Positions 25,773-34,242 of a stretch of DNA of 64,000 nucleotides are shown one piece after another. The first letter of the stretch is position 1. Each line of letters begins with the position of its first letter. This DNA is from CBDCFV01 sp965203835 (lineage in GTDB: Bacteria; Chloroflexota; Dehalococcoidia; Lucifugimonadales; UBA3495). The stretch is taken from the NCBI GenBank assembly GCA_965203835.1, contig OZ241919.1, forward strand, positions 3,410,001-3,474,000. The letters run 5' to 3'. The notes under the pieces are model-generated. The model saw nothing but the letters and a program-made list of their open reading frames with translations. It ran no database searches and was not told the origin of the DNA. The position numbers and the translations under genes are program-made.

Positions 25773-26948
25773 TTGAGGCTGGCTTTCCCGGCAATCGGCG
25801 AAAGAGCGCGGAAGGACTATCCTTCCGCGGAACAAGATGGATCGGCCGGCGGAAGAGCATTGATTTCGGCGGCATTGGAATGTCGCGGACTGACCAAGCG
25901 GTTCGGTGACGTTCAGGCTGTATCCGGGTTCGATTTGACCGTGGAACCGGGCCAGATCGTAGCTCTTCTCGGCCCCAGCGGTTGCGGCAAAACGACGGCG
26001 TTGCGTTTGATTGCCGGATTCGAACAACCGGACGCCGGCACGATTGCCATCGGTGACCGTACCGTAAACGGAGCAGGGTATTCGACACCCCCGGAACGTC
26101 GAAACCTGGGCATGGTCTTCCAGGAGGGCGCCCTGTTCCCCCATCTCAATGTAGCGCAGAACATAGCCTACGGGCTGCCCAAGGGAGACGGGCGTGCGGG
26201 CCGGGTAAACGAAGTGCTGGCCTTGGTTGGAATGACCGGCATGGGCCAACGGATGCCCCACGAGCTTTCCGGAGGACAGCAACAAAGGGTTGCGTTGGCG
26301 AGAGCATTGGCCCCCAGACCTGATATACTGTTGATGGACGAGCCGTTTTCCAACTTGGACCAGGGTCTCCGGGAACAAATACGAAGGGACGTGCTGGAGA
26401 TTCTGAAGAAGGGTGAGGTTACGGCGCTGTTCGTGACCCATGACCGCGAAGAGGCCCTGTATATGGGGGACCGCATCGCGGTTATGAATCAAGGCCAAAT
26501 CGAACAGTTCGAGTCACCAACGGGTATATTTCACGGTCCGGCTACTCGGTTTGTCGCTGAATTTTTTGGAATGGCCGACTTCATCCCCGCTTGGCGGGAT
26601 GGTGAAAGCCTGACGACAGAGGTGGGTTCGGTAAGTTGGCCTGATGCCATTGACGCAATAGACTACAAGCCGGAAGGCGTGGATTCTTCAAACGGACCGC
26701 TGGAAGTGATGCTACGTGCGGACTGTTTGGACTGTTACCCGTCCGATGAAGGGCGGGCGATAGTGTTGGAACGGGAATTCCGGGGCGCTTTCTTTCTTTA
26801 TCGAGTATTGCTTCCTTCCGGACGGTCCGTGCGTTGCCTCTTGTCTCACATCGTCGAGATTCCCGTAGGGGCCACGGTCTCGGTGGTTCTCCGCGATGGC
26901 CATACGCCAAAACCCTTCGTTAAGGGAAAGGCCGTGGCTTTGGCGTAA
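25773..26948 (+). CDS. ABC transporter ATP-binding protein, iron/thiamine type (FbpC-like)
   Basis: Energising subunit of the divergent permease. Walker A is GPSGCGKTT, the Q-loop lies in VFQEGALFPH, the signature is LSGGQQQR, Walker B is ILLMDEPFSNLD, and the switch His is in FVTHDREEA. The C-terminal 120 residues form the extra domain typical of this subgroup. The protein is 391 residues from TTG 25773, which has GAGAGGA 5 bases upstream; TTG 25860 would remove an unusual 29-residue extension. The DtxR-like gene follows 47 bases later, probably in the same transcript. Confidence 0.88.
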   Translation: MRLAFPAIGERARKDYPSAEQDGSAGGRALISAALECRGLTKRFGDVQAVSGFDLTVEPGQIVALLGPSGCGKTTALRLIAGFEQPDAGTIAIGDRTVNGAGYSTPPERRNLGMVFQEGALFPHLNVAQNIAYGLPKGDGRAGRVNEVLALVGMTGMGQRMPHELSGGQQQRVALARALAPRPDILLMDEPFSNLDQGLREQIRRDVLEILKKGEVTALFVTHDREEALYMGDRIAVMNQGQIEQFESPTGIFHGPATRFVAEFFGMADFIPAWRDGESLTTEVGSVSWPDAIDAIDYKPEGVDSSNGPLEVMLRADCLDCYPSDEGRAIVLEREFRGAFFLYRVLLPSGRSVRCLLSHIVEIPVGATVSVVLRDGHTPKPFVKGKAVALA

Positions 26949-26995
26949 CAAATGTCGGCGACCCGATTGATAGCCGCGATCTCCAGGGGCAAATT

Positions 26996-27748
26996 ATGCC
27001 GCGACCGAGACGGGCTAACAGACGGGCTGATGTGAGTGAATCGGACTCCCAGGACGAACGTCTTTCTCCGGGGACCGAGAACTACCTTCTCAGCCTTTAC
27101 ACTTTGTGGGAAGATTCAACATTTCCCACCACCACCCAACTCACTGATACTCTAAGACAGCTTCCCCCCACCGAAGGACTGGGGACCTCCGTCCCATCTG
27201 TGGCCGGAATGGTGAGAAGAATGCAGCGCCAGGGGCTGGTGGACATCGGTTCCGACAAGCGCATCAGGCTCACCAATCGAGGTGTCGAAAACGGGGCGGA
27301 CATCGCCCGCAGGCACCGGCTTGCCGAATGGCTGGTGGTCCGGCTGATAGGTATGGACCTGTACAAGGCCTACGTTGAAGCCCACCGCTTGGAGCATGGC
27401 ATGTCGCAAGAGTTCCAAGAGAAGCTGATGGAACGGTTGGGCTACCCCAGTAAGTCCCCCTTCGGGCGTCCCATCCCCGGCAGCGGCGAACCCAACGTAC
27501 CCGCCAACGCCCTTTCGTTGGACGCCGCGACTCCCAATATCAACTACGTCGTGGACAGGGTGCCGGAAGAGGACATGATGCTGCTCCGGTTCCTGTGTGA
27601 TTCAATGATTATGCCCGAAAATGAGATCACCGTGGAAGAGGCCACCCCATACTTGGGCGTAATCATGGTCGCGTCGGCAGGAAAGCAATTACCCATCGGC
27701 TACAATGTGGCCCGCCAGATACTGGTCCGCCCCAGCGGTGAAGCCTAG
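26996..27748 (+). CDS. DtxR-family metal-dependent transcriptional regulator
   Basis: A 250-residue iron- or manganese-sensing repressor. The winged-helix region (ENYLLSLYTLWED, then VPSVAGMVRRMQRQGLVD) is followed by the metal-binding dimerisation domain: RRHRLAEWLV, EAHRLEHGMS and SPFGRPIPG. The motif follows the DtxR/IdeR branch, but the position of the regulatory Cys (EACRWEH in DtxR) is His here. A C-terminal extension of about 70 residues could be an SH3/FeoA-like domain. Its location after an iron-type ABC ATPase suggests that it controls that importer. Confidence 0.85.
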   Translation: MPRPRRANRRADVSESDSQDERLSPGTENYLLSLYTLWEDSTFPTTTQLTDTLRQLPPTEGLGTSVPSVAGMVRRMQRQGLVDIGSDKRIRLTNRGVENGADIARRHRLAEWLVVRLIGMDLYKAYVEAHRLEHGMSQEFQEKLMERLGYPSKSPFGRPIPGSGEPNVPANALSLDAATPNINYVVDRVPEEDMMLLRFLCDSMIMPENEITVEEATPYLGVIMVASAGKQLPIGYNVARQILVRPSGEA

Positions 27749-27756
27749 CCGTCCCT

Positions 27757-28329
27757 TTACTGACTAGGCGCCGTCAGGGTATCGCGCACCAAGCCCCATC
27801 CCTCCGCCATGGAGCGCTCGGGGAAAGGCGGTAGTTCGTCGTCCCGGATCACTTTTACCAGGACGAACACCGGGCCGGGCTGCTCCATCACCTCTTCCAT
27901 GCCGATGAGCAGCTCCTCCAGCTTTTCGAACTCGTAGGACTTGGCATATCCAGCCCCGTCGGCCATGGCAACCAGGTCAACTTGTTCCATTCCCCGAATG
28001 GGGATACCGCCGGTGGACGGGTTGGTCGCGTCGTCGAAGACAAAGTGGACCAGGTTTTCAGTTTGCGATTGGCCGATGGTTGCCAATGATCCCACGTCGG
28101 TGCGCAGGGTGGAGTCACAGTCCAAGACCAGGACTTTGCGTTTGGGTTGGGCCAATGCTAAGCCGAGGCCCACTGCGGGCGCACGGTCCATGCAGTCCTT
28201 CAGGTCCACGTCCAGATTGCGGCGTTCCGACACCGTGCTCCAATCGCGCAACGCCGAGGATGTCGCCACGACCAATGAGTCCTTGCGATGGAAGTTGATT
28301 GCCTTGGTTGCTTCAATGGAGGGAATCAC
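27757..28329 (-). CDS. Thiamine-diphosphate-binding-domain homologue with degenerate motif
   Basis: A 190-residue paralogue of the beta subunit encoded at 28672-29262. They share VGLGLALAQP-RK and the overall fold. The TPP/metal motif, GDGSLLMN in the paralogue, reads CDSTLRTD here, so the Gly and the metal-ligand Asn are lost. It may have become a structural or regulatory subunit, or be decaying. The start is GTG 28329 with AGGAG about 10 bases upstream. It is the last gene of the minus-strand decarboxylase-like unit. Confidence 0.7.
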   Translation of the reverse strand: MIPSIEATKAINFHRKDSLVVATSSALRDWSTVSERRNLDVDLKDCMDRAPAVGLGLALAQPKRKVLVLDCDSTLRTDVGSLATIGQSQTENLVHFVFDDATNPSTGGIPIRGMEQVDLVAMADGAGYAKSYEFEKLEELLIGMEEVMEQPGPVFVLVKVIRDDELPPFPERSMAEGWGLVRDTLTAPSQ

Positions 28330-28374
28330 CGCGGTTGTTCTCCTAAGGTGTTGCGATGTTTGGCTGAATGGAAG

Positions 28375-28551
28375 TTATGGCGTCCGACGGCCCGACACCA
28401 TGATGTACATGCCTATCAATATTACCAAGCCGCCCAATATGCCCAGAAGGATGTTATGAGCCATGAAAGCCCTGAACAGCAGCCAGAAACCCAGGAGAAG
28501 GGCCCCATAGCTTAGTAGTCTGCCAGCCAGACCCATTCCCAGCATTTTCAT
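28375..28551 (-). CDS. Small two-helix membrane protein (58 residues)
   Basis: A short frame between the two beta-type genes encodes a 58-residue protein starting MKMLGMGLAGRLLSYGA. It has two hydrophobic segments (about 10-30 and 33-53) and a short basic end, SGRRTP. GGAAG lies 4 bases before ATG 28551. I do not recognise it. Position and orientation place it inside the thiamine-diphosphate enzyme operon, so it may anchor or accompany that complex. Confidence 0.6.
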   Translation of the reverse strand: MKMLGMGLAGRLLSYGALLLGFWLLFRAFMAHNILLGILGGLVILIGMYIMVSGRRTP

Positions 28552-28671
28552 TCAACTTCCGCCCCGGCGTCCAATATAAAAGTGACCGAGGCGATGTTCA
28601 AGTCACCGCCTCGGATGTTAGCAACGTTGAAGCCGCCCACGGTCAGCACGGCCCAGGATATGGTAAACGGG

Positions 28672-29262
28672 TTACTTCACGCCAAGAGCGACTGGCAACT
28701 CCCGGAAAGCAGTCTGCACCGAGCGGCTGGGCCGCGGGCGGAACTGCACCGGCGTGTTTTCGATCTCCGGTGCTATGGCCAACCGGATAAACACCGGCCC
28801 GGCAGTGGCCAGCACCTCATCGATGCCGGTGGTCAGGTCCTCGAGGTTATCGAAGGAATACACGGCGGCGTAGCCGGCGCCCCTCGCCAGTTCCTCCCAG
28901 TCGGTATCGCTGGACCCCGGCACCGGCTGGCCGCCGGTCACGGCGTAAACCCCGTTATCGAACAGGAAGTGATAGAGATTCCTGGGGGCCTTGTTCGCCG
29001 CGGTCACCATTGCTCCCAAGTTCATCAGCAGGCTTCCGTCGCCGTCGAGCACCATGATCTTCCTGTTGGGTTGCGCCAAGGCCAGCCCCAACCCCACGGA
29101 CGACGCCTTGCCCATGCCGCCCGATATTGGAAAGTCCAACTCTTCCCTGCTGGTGACGCTGGGCAACCCGAACCGGCCATTTCCGGCATTCATGGTGGGC
29201 ACAATTACCGAGTCTTCCCGCTTGCTGTCCAGAAGTCTTACAGCGTCAGTGTTTCCTATCAT
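28672..29262 (-). CDS. Decarboxylase beta subunit, TPP-binding domain (ComE/sulfopyruvate decarboxylase-like)
   Basis: A 196-residue stand-alone thiamine-diphosphate-binding domain. The TPP-metal motif GDGSLLMN occurs at 74-81, and SGGMGKASSVGLGLALAQP precedes it. Such split enzymes include sulfopyruvate and phosphonopyruvate decarboxylases, which work with a separate pyrimidine-binding alpha subunit. That subunit is the upstream gene, 26 bases away. The substrate is not determined. ATG 29262 has GGGAG about 11 bases upstream. Confidence 0.85.
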   Translation of the reverse strand: MIGNTDAVRLLDSKREDSVIVPTMNAGNGRFGLPSVTSREELDFPISGGMGKASSVGLGLALAQPNRKIMVLDGDGSLLMNLGAMVTAANKAPRNLYHFLFDNGVYAVTGGQPVPGSSDTDWEELARGAGYAAVYSFDNLEDLTTGIDEVLATAGPVFIRLAIAPEIENTPVQFRPRPSRSVQTAFRELPVALGVK

Positions 29263-29288
29263 CTTGCATTTAACTCCCTTCAGGTCTG

Positions 29289-29795
29289 CTACGCTCCGAA
29301 CTCGGTCCCCACCAGGACTGCTACGGGCTTCTGGGTGCGGTCGGCTTCTTCCAACGCCACTGTGATGCGGCCGGCATCGTCGTCATCCTCGATCAGGTAA
29401 TAGTTGATGCCCCAAGCGTGGAGGATGTGCTCGATGAAGCGGGCCGCCGAGTCCGTCGTGATGCCGTGGCGGCTCCAACCACGATAACCTATCAGCATTA
29501 CGAGCGGTTGATTGACGTCCAACCCCAGTCCGCGAATAGAGTCGCCGGACTCGAAAATGCCGGTGTTCTGAATGAGCACCACCGGCTTCATGCCCCCCAC
29601 CCACAGGCCGGCGGCAATGGCCATTGTCTCTCCTTCACGGCAGACCGGCACCAAGTCCAACGACGGCTCGTTGGTCAGCAGGTGGTACATGAAATTCGTT
29701 TCACTGTCCGGAAGCCACACCACGTGGGTGATGTCGTTCTTTTTAAGCTCTTCTACGATGGCTGTGGGATGCAGCACCGCTTCGTGTGTCGTCAT
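29289..29795 (-). CDS. Decarboxylase alpha subunit, pyrimidine-binding domain (ComD-like)
   Basis: A 168-residue domain that binds the pyrimidine ring of thiamine diphosphate and supplies the activating glutamate, seen in CREGETMAIAAGLW (Glu54 or Glu56). Other landmarks are DITHVVWLPDSETN and the GYRG segment near the middle. I placed the start at ATG 29795, with GGAG 5 bases upstream; the frame is open 23 codons further but without a ribosome site. It is the first gene of the unit alpha, beta, small membrane protein, beta-like. Confidence 0.85.
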   Translation of the reverse strand: MTTHEAVLHPTAIVEELKKNDITHVVWLPDSETNFMYHLLTNEPSLDLVPVCREGETMAIAAGLWVGGMKPVVLIQNTGIFESGDSIRGLGLDVNQPLVMLIGYRGWSRHGITTDSAARFIEHILHAWGINYYLIEDDDDAGRITVALEEADRTQKPVAVLVGTEFGA

Positions 29796-29994
29796 CAGGT
29801 CTCCTTGTTGTGTGCCCGGTTCACGAATTCGCACCATTATATTCGGGGCCATTTGGAGCGTCAATAAAGGGTTTGGGCATCGTGGACCAGGGGCGTGCTG
29901 ACAAATGGCGCTTGCGTTGCTACCTCTCGTCCTCCAACAATGGGTGGTGTCGGCTCGGATACCATTGATTTATGAATGCAAGGAGGTAGAGCGA

Positions 29995-30639
29995 GTGCCG
30001 AGGGCTGTACTGTTCGTCGTCGGGGTGGCGGGTTTTCTGGCCGTCTGCGCTTACGCACTAGACTTGGCGTTTCCGGAACCCGGCCGGGTCAAAGATTTGG
30101 CAGGAATAGTCCAAGCATCAGTTACGGCATTAGCGATTGCCGCCGGTGGTGTATTTGCTGGAGTCAAGTTACAGGTGTTCCGGGACTTTCAGCCACATTT
30201 AACCATCTACCATGAAATTTCCCATCGACCCGTCGGCGATAGCTATGTCCACATCACCGTTACTGCGACGCTGCGCAATAGTTCACGTGTGATGGTTGAG
30301 GTTCGCGAGGGCTTTTCCCGGTTACAGCAAATCCTGCCCATTTCCGATGAGGACATTGAGTCCTTGTACTATCAAGCATTTGTGCATGGAGAAGAGGATT
30401 CTATCCAGTGGCCAACGTTGGAGGTGGTCCCGCGTGCTTGGGATAAAGGTGTCCTTCTCGTGGAGCCTGGCGAGGCGCATCAAGTACCATTCGAGTTTAT
30501 AGTGTCAGTGGACGTCCGGTCGGTTATCGTATATACATACTTTGACAATCAGCGATTCTTACGGTCGTCTTCAAGACCATCCGGCTGGGATGCGACTACG
30601 TTCTACGACCTTGTGAATTTCTGTTCACACCACACATAG
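29995..30639 (+). CDS. Membrane protein of unknown function
   Basis: A 214-residue protein with two N-terminal hydrophobic helices (about 4-22 and 40-60) and a soluble domain rich in beta strands (YVHITVTATLRNSSRVMVEV, then VEPGEAHQVPFEFIVSVDV). I do not recognise a family. GTG 29995 is preceded by a perfect AAGGAGG at 8 bases; the frame is open to ATG 29905 but that part lacks a ribosome site. Base composition is less GC-rich than the neighbours. A small charged protein gene follows 13 bases later. Confidence 0.6.
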   Translation: MPRAVLFVVGVAGFLAVCAYALDLAFPEPGRVKDLAGIVQASVTALAIAAGGVFAGVKLQVFRDFQPHLTIYHEISHRPVGDSYVHITVTATLRNSSRVMVEVREGFSRLQQILPISDEDIESLYYQAFVHGEEDSIQWPTLEVVPRAWDKGVLLVEPGEAHQVPFEFIVSVDVRSVIVYTYFDNQRFLRSSSRPSGWDATTFYDLVNFCSHHT

Positions 30640-30652
30640 GTAGTGGGGGAAT

Positions 30653-30850
30653 ATGCCGCGCAAAGACTCCGACACCCAAGATGAAAAAGCAAACGCCCTG
30701 CCGAAGGCAAAGCGTGAAGTTGATCAGGATGCTTTAGTCAGTAGAGGAGAGCCAAGGGTAGCGCCTCCCAAACTGTGGGACCCGAATAAGCCTCCTGGGG
30801 GCAAGTTGCCCAAATCACTTAAAAACCCAAAGAATCCGCGCCAAGCGTGA
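30653..30850 (+). CDS. Small charged protein of unknown function
   Basis: A 65-residue, Lys/Pro/Asp-rich and probably disordered protein starting MPRKDSDTQDEKANALPK. GGGGGA lies close before ATG 30653. It directly follows the two-helix membrane protein gene, so the pair may form one accessory unit. No family is recognised, and the sequence is too simple to assign a role. Confidence 0.45.
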   Translation: MPRKDSDTQDEKANALPKAKREVDQDALVSRGEPRVAPPKLWDPNKPPGGKLPKSLKNPKNPRQA

Positions 30851-30955
30851 AGGTAAAGGGATGGTCTTACTGACATGTGAAGATGTAATGATGACACAGT
30901 AAGCAGAGTGCCAGCCCCTCTTGTCCATCAGATCTTGTCCATCCGACACGGCGCC

Positions 30956-32353
30956 TTATTCCTTCAAGTACAACGCCGCTAAGCTAGCGGCACGGTCGAG
31001 CCTCCGGGCTGTCTGTCCCCCCGGTTGGTCGCCAGTATCGGGCCCGGCCTGCAGAGGCGGGCAGCCCACGACCACATCAAACTTCCTCCGGGCCATGTAC
31101 ACCGGGGCGGGAACGTTCTTGAGGATGTGCAGCCAGAGGTTAATTGGCGTGTCCAGGTACAGGTCCACCAACTTTTCGGCAGTGTCTACCATGACTCCGG
31201 CGGCGTAAGGAGTCAACGGGTCCGGTATGGGAGTGCGAGGTTTGGCGGCAACAAGGTAGTTGTAGAAGGCGTTGAGCACATCCTGTATCGCCTCCGCCCG
31301 GTCTTGGGACAAGGTGCGCAGTTGGGCGCCGTTCAAGTAGTTGGGCAGCCGGTCGAACAGCCAGTTGAGCATCTCCAGGTTGCCGGCAACGCTCTCCGGT
31401 ATTCGGAAAACCTGACCGGGTTGGCTGGTCTCGAACAAGTAAACATGCTCTTGGGCGCCATCCTGTTCTACCCTCGGCTCATCGATAGCAGGCAACATAC
31501 GCCCGTCGCACAGGTACACCGGCACGAGGAAGGGCGGATGAACGCCGGTCACCATATCTCCCAACGTCATCAGGTAGCCGACCCTGGCGATACATACCGC
31601 CAGAGGATTCGGGTCCATACCCATTACTTGGTCCAGGACGTGGAGCAGGACGTCGAAGTCGTCTTCCCCTCCTTGCCTCCGAGCCTCTGCGATGATGCCT
31701 GATGCCGCGACAAGAAAGGTCCCCGGGCCGCAGAGGGGGTCAAGAACGCTCTGCTCCGGTCGTTTCCCCAACTCCAACCGTTCTCTTAACAACTCCTCGA
31801 ACCCCGTCATTCCCGCGCAGGCGGGAATCCGTACATCGCCTGCTTCGAACCCCGGCGGGTGCGCGATGTGATCGTACAGGGCTGTAAGCGCGTCGGGCGG
31901 CGCTTGGTGGAAGTCGTAGGCCGACAGGGAGTCGCATAACCGGGCCACTAATTCAGGGCCTTTTTCGCCAGCACAGGGAGTCACCATCCAAGTGAAGAAG
32001 TCATCCTCGACGAAGTTGTCGATCCCTTGTTCCTGGAAGTACTTTCCTGTGATGGCGTCCGATAAGGCCTGCGGGTCCCGGGCGGTAAACCGCGGGTCCA
32101 GGAAAAGCCGTGCCACGAGCCTTGCCAGCGTGGACAAGTAGGTGTGGCGCACGAACAGATGCGGGTCGCCCACCTGTGACCCATAAGCGTTGTCTACGAA
32201 GGAGCGCCATTCCCGGTAGCGAAGGTCCATGTCCGGCGTCCCTTCGCATTGATGGAAAAGGCCGTTAAAGTTGGCAGCGGCGCGGCGGAAGATAGGCGAG
32301 TCAGGACCGAAGGCCGAGAGCAATTCTTGCGGCGTTGGGCCGGGCGATGTCAT
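30956..32353 (-). CDS. Degenerate N6-adenine DNA methylase-like protein
   Basis: A 465-residue protein with the SAM-binding motif I of type IIG/Eco57I-like methylases (LDPLCGPGTFL near 204-214) and the acidic motif MDPNPLAVCIARV near 247-258. The catalytic motif NPP(Y/F/W) appears only as GCPPLQ near 430, and the protein ends about 30 residues later, with no target-recognition domain. It is therefore probably inactive or a remnant. A REP-like palindrome is inserted in frame near residues 173-184 (VRIPACAGMT). It starts 8 bases after the asnS stop. Confidence 0.65.
   Translation of the reverse strand: MTSPGPTPQELLSAFGPDSPIFRRAAANFNGLFHQCEGTPDMDLRYREWRSFVDNAYGSQVGDPHLFVRHTYLSTLARLVARLFLDPRFTARDPQALSDAITGKYFQEQGIDNFVEDDFFTWMVTPCAGEKGPELVARLCDSLSAYDFHQAPPDALTALYDHIAHPPGFEAGDVRIPACAGMTGFEELLRERLELGKRPEQSVLDPLCGPGTFLVAASGIIAEARRQGGEDDFDVLLHVLDQVMGMDPNPLAVCIARVGYLMTLGDMVTGVHPPFLVPVYLCDGRMLPAIDEPRVEQDGAQEHVYLFETSQPGQVFRIPESVAGNLEMLNWLFDRLPNYLNGAQLRTLSQDRAEAIQDVLNAFYNYLVAAKPRTPIPDPLTPYAAGVMVDTAEKLVDLYLDTPINLWLHILKNVPAPVYMARRKFDVVVGCPPLQAGPDTGDQPGGQTARRLDRAASLAALYLKE
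31806..31831. repeat. REP-like palindrome inside a coding frame
   Basis: CGTCATTCCCGCGCAGGCGGGAATCC, an inverted repeat of CATTCCCGC and GCGGGAAT around a 4-base centre. It lies within the methylase-like gene without breaking the frame and encodes the peptide IPACAGMT. Confidence 0.85.
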
Positions 32354-32361
32354 TACGACAG

Positions 32362-33747
32362 CTAAAACTCGGCGCTCTTTGGCGTCCTCGGGAACGGTAT
32401 TACGTCCCGAATGTTTGACACGCCGGTAACGAATTGGACGGTCCGCTCGAACCCCAAGCCGAATCCGGCGTGGGGTACGGTACCGTAGTTTCGCAGGTCC
32501 AAGTACCACCAGTAGTTTTCCTCGTCCAGCCCGCTTTCCTTCATTCGCGCCAGCAGAACGTCCCGCCGTTCCTCTCTCTGGCTGCCGCCGATGATCTCGC
32601 CGATGCGAGGCACCAAGACGTCCATGGCCCGAACGGTCTGCCCGTCATCCCCCAACCGCATGTAGAAGGCCTTGATCTCCTTGGGGTAGTCGGTGACGAT
32701 GATTGGCTTTCCTATTTTCTTCTCGGTAAGGTACCGCTCATGTTCCGATTGCAGGTCGGAACCCCAGGACACGGGAAATTCGAAACGCTCTCCCGACTGC
32801 TCCAGCAGTCGCACCGCCTCGGTGTAGGACAATCGCTCGAAGTTGGAGGCAACGATGCCCTCCAGCGTGGAAATGGCCTCGTTGTCATACCAGCGATTGA
32901 AGAACTCCATGTCGCTGCCGCAGTTCTCCAGCACGTGGTTGAAGATGTACTTCAGGAAGTCCTCGGCCAACTCGGCCAGCCCGTCCAGATCGCAAAAGGC
33001 CACCTCGGGCTCCACCATCCAGAATTCGGCCAGATGCCGCGAAGTATTGGAATTCTCGGCGCGGAAGGTGGGGCCGAAGGTGTATACATCGGATAAGGCC
33101 AGCGCGAAGATTTCCGCTTCCAACTGGCCGCTGACGGTAAGAAAAGCGGGCTTGCCGAAGAAATCTTCCTCCGAGTCGACTTCCCCGTCTTTAACGGGCA
33201 GGTTATTCAGATCAAGCGTGGTGACCCGGAACATTGCGCCCGCGCCCTCGGCGTCGCTGGCCGTTATCATCGGCGCCTGAATGAAGAGGAACCCGCGGTC
33301 CTGGAAGAACCTGTGTATCGCAAATGCGAGGGCGTTCCTGACCCGTGCCATCGCCCCGAAAGTGTTGGTCCGGGGCCGCAGGTGGGCGATCTCCCGCAGG
33401 AACTCCGGGGTGTGCCGCTTCTTCTGGAGGGGGTACGTGTCGGGGTCCGCTCCGCCTATTATTTCCACCGACTTCGCTTGAATCTCGTAGCGTTGGCCCC
33501 GGGCGGGCGATTCCACCAGCGAGCCGACAACGCTCACGCTGCACCCGGTGGTCAACGAGTCTACTTCCTGGAAGTTGGACAGGGACCCGTCCGCCACGAC
33601 TTGGATGTCCTGCAGGGAAGAGCCGTCGCTGATCTGAATGAAGGAAACGGACTTGGACGACCGGCGGGTCTTCACCCAACCCTGTACCAGAACATCGCCC
33701 CCGGCGGCTTCCCGTTGGAGGAGTTCCCTTATCTTGGTGCGCAACAT
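32362..33747 (-). CDS. asnS: Asparaginyl-tRNA synthetase
   Basis: Class IIb aminoacyl-tRNA synthetase that charges tRNA-Asn. The N-terminal OB-fold anticodon-binding domain (VLVQGWVKTRRSSKSVSFIQ) is followed by the catalytic core: FRAENSNTSRHLAEFWMVEPE (motif 2 region) and GFGLGFERTVQFVTG (motif 3), ending IRDVIPFPRTP. It has the normal length of 461 residues. With gatC-gatA nearby, direct Asn charging suggests that the amidotransferase mainly makes Gln-tRNA-Gln. Confidence 0.96.
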   Translation of the reverse strand: MLRTKIRELLQREAAGGDVLVQGWVKTRRSSKSVSFIQISDGSSLQDIQVVADGSLSNFQEVDSLTTGCSVSVVGSLVESPARGQRYEIQAKSVEIIGGADPDTYPLQKKRHTPEFLREIAHLRPRTNTFGAMARVRNALAFAIHRFFQDRGFLFIQAPMITASDAEGAGAMFRVTTLDLNNLPVKDGEVDSEEDFFGKPAFLTVSGQLEAEIFALALSDVYTFGPTFRAENSNTSRHLAEFWMVEPEVAFCDLDGLAELAEDFLKYIFNHVLENCGSDMEFFNRWYDNEAISTLEGIVASNFERLSYTEAVRLLEQSGERFEFPVSWGSDLQSEHERYLTEKKIGKPIIVTDYPKEIKAFYMRLGDDGQTVRAMDVLVPRIGEIIGGSQREERRDVLLARMKESGLDEENYWWYLDLRNYGTVPHAGFGLGFERTVQFVTGVSNIRDVIPFPRTPKSAEF

Positions 33748-33760
33748 AAGCCGGACTCCT

Positions 33761-34141
33761 TTACGACCATTCTAGCACCGGCACTCCCATCATCAAAGCA
33801 TCGGTTGGAATCAACCGCTGACCCACAGAGTCTACACCCAGCAACGCCCGTTCCAAAGTATACACGCCCAGCAACGCGGTCCCCTCATCATCACCGAAGA
33901 CTACTGTAGTTGAAAAGGTCTTACCCTCTATCCTTACTTGGGTCTCACCTATGGCGTGTTCGACCGTCGTGCCGTCCGCGATGCGAAAACCGACCCTTTC
34001 CGCGGGTTCTACACCCAAGCGCAGGAGGAGTGGCGATGGCACGACGGTAAAGGTTGCGCCCGTATCCACCAGAGCCTCGATTGTTTCAAACTCGCTGGCG
34101 TCGGGGCTGCCTACTTCTAAGGGGTATCGGAAGATGCTCAC
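33761..34141 (-). CDS. Retropepsin-like aspartic protease domain protein
   Basis: A 126-residue single-domain protein of the clan AA (retroviral-like) aspartyl protease fold. The catalytic signature is ALVDTGATFTVVP with Asp26, followed by a hydrophobic-Gly segment (GTALLGVYTLERALLGVD) that matches the second conserved part. Such proteins act as homodimers. No signal peptide is seen. It lies 13 bases upstream of asnS on the same strand. A paralogue is encoded at 41142-41498. Confidence 0.75.
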   Translation of the reverse strand: MSIFRYPLEVGSPDASEFETIEALVDTGATFTVVPSPLLLRLGVEPAERVGFRIADGTTVEHAIGETQVRIEGKTFSTTVVFGDDEGTALLGVYTLERALLGVDSVGQRLIPTDALMMGVPVLEWS

Positions 34142-34242
34142 GGAGTCTCCTTTTGGCCGATTGACCGATTCTACAGGTCGGAATTTGGTGGTAGAGTTTA
34201 TATGTTACACCCAATAAGGTTTACGCGTTGTAAGGAAAGACA

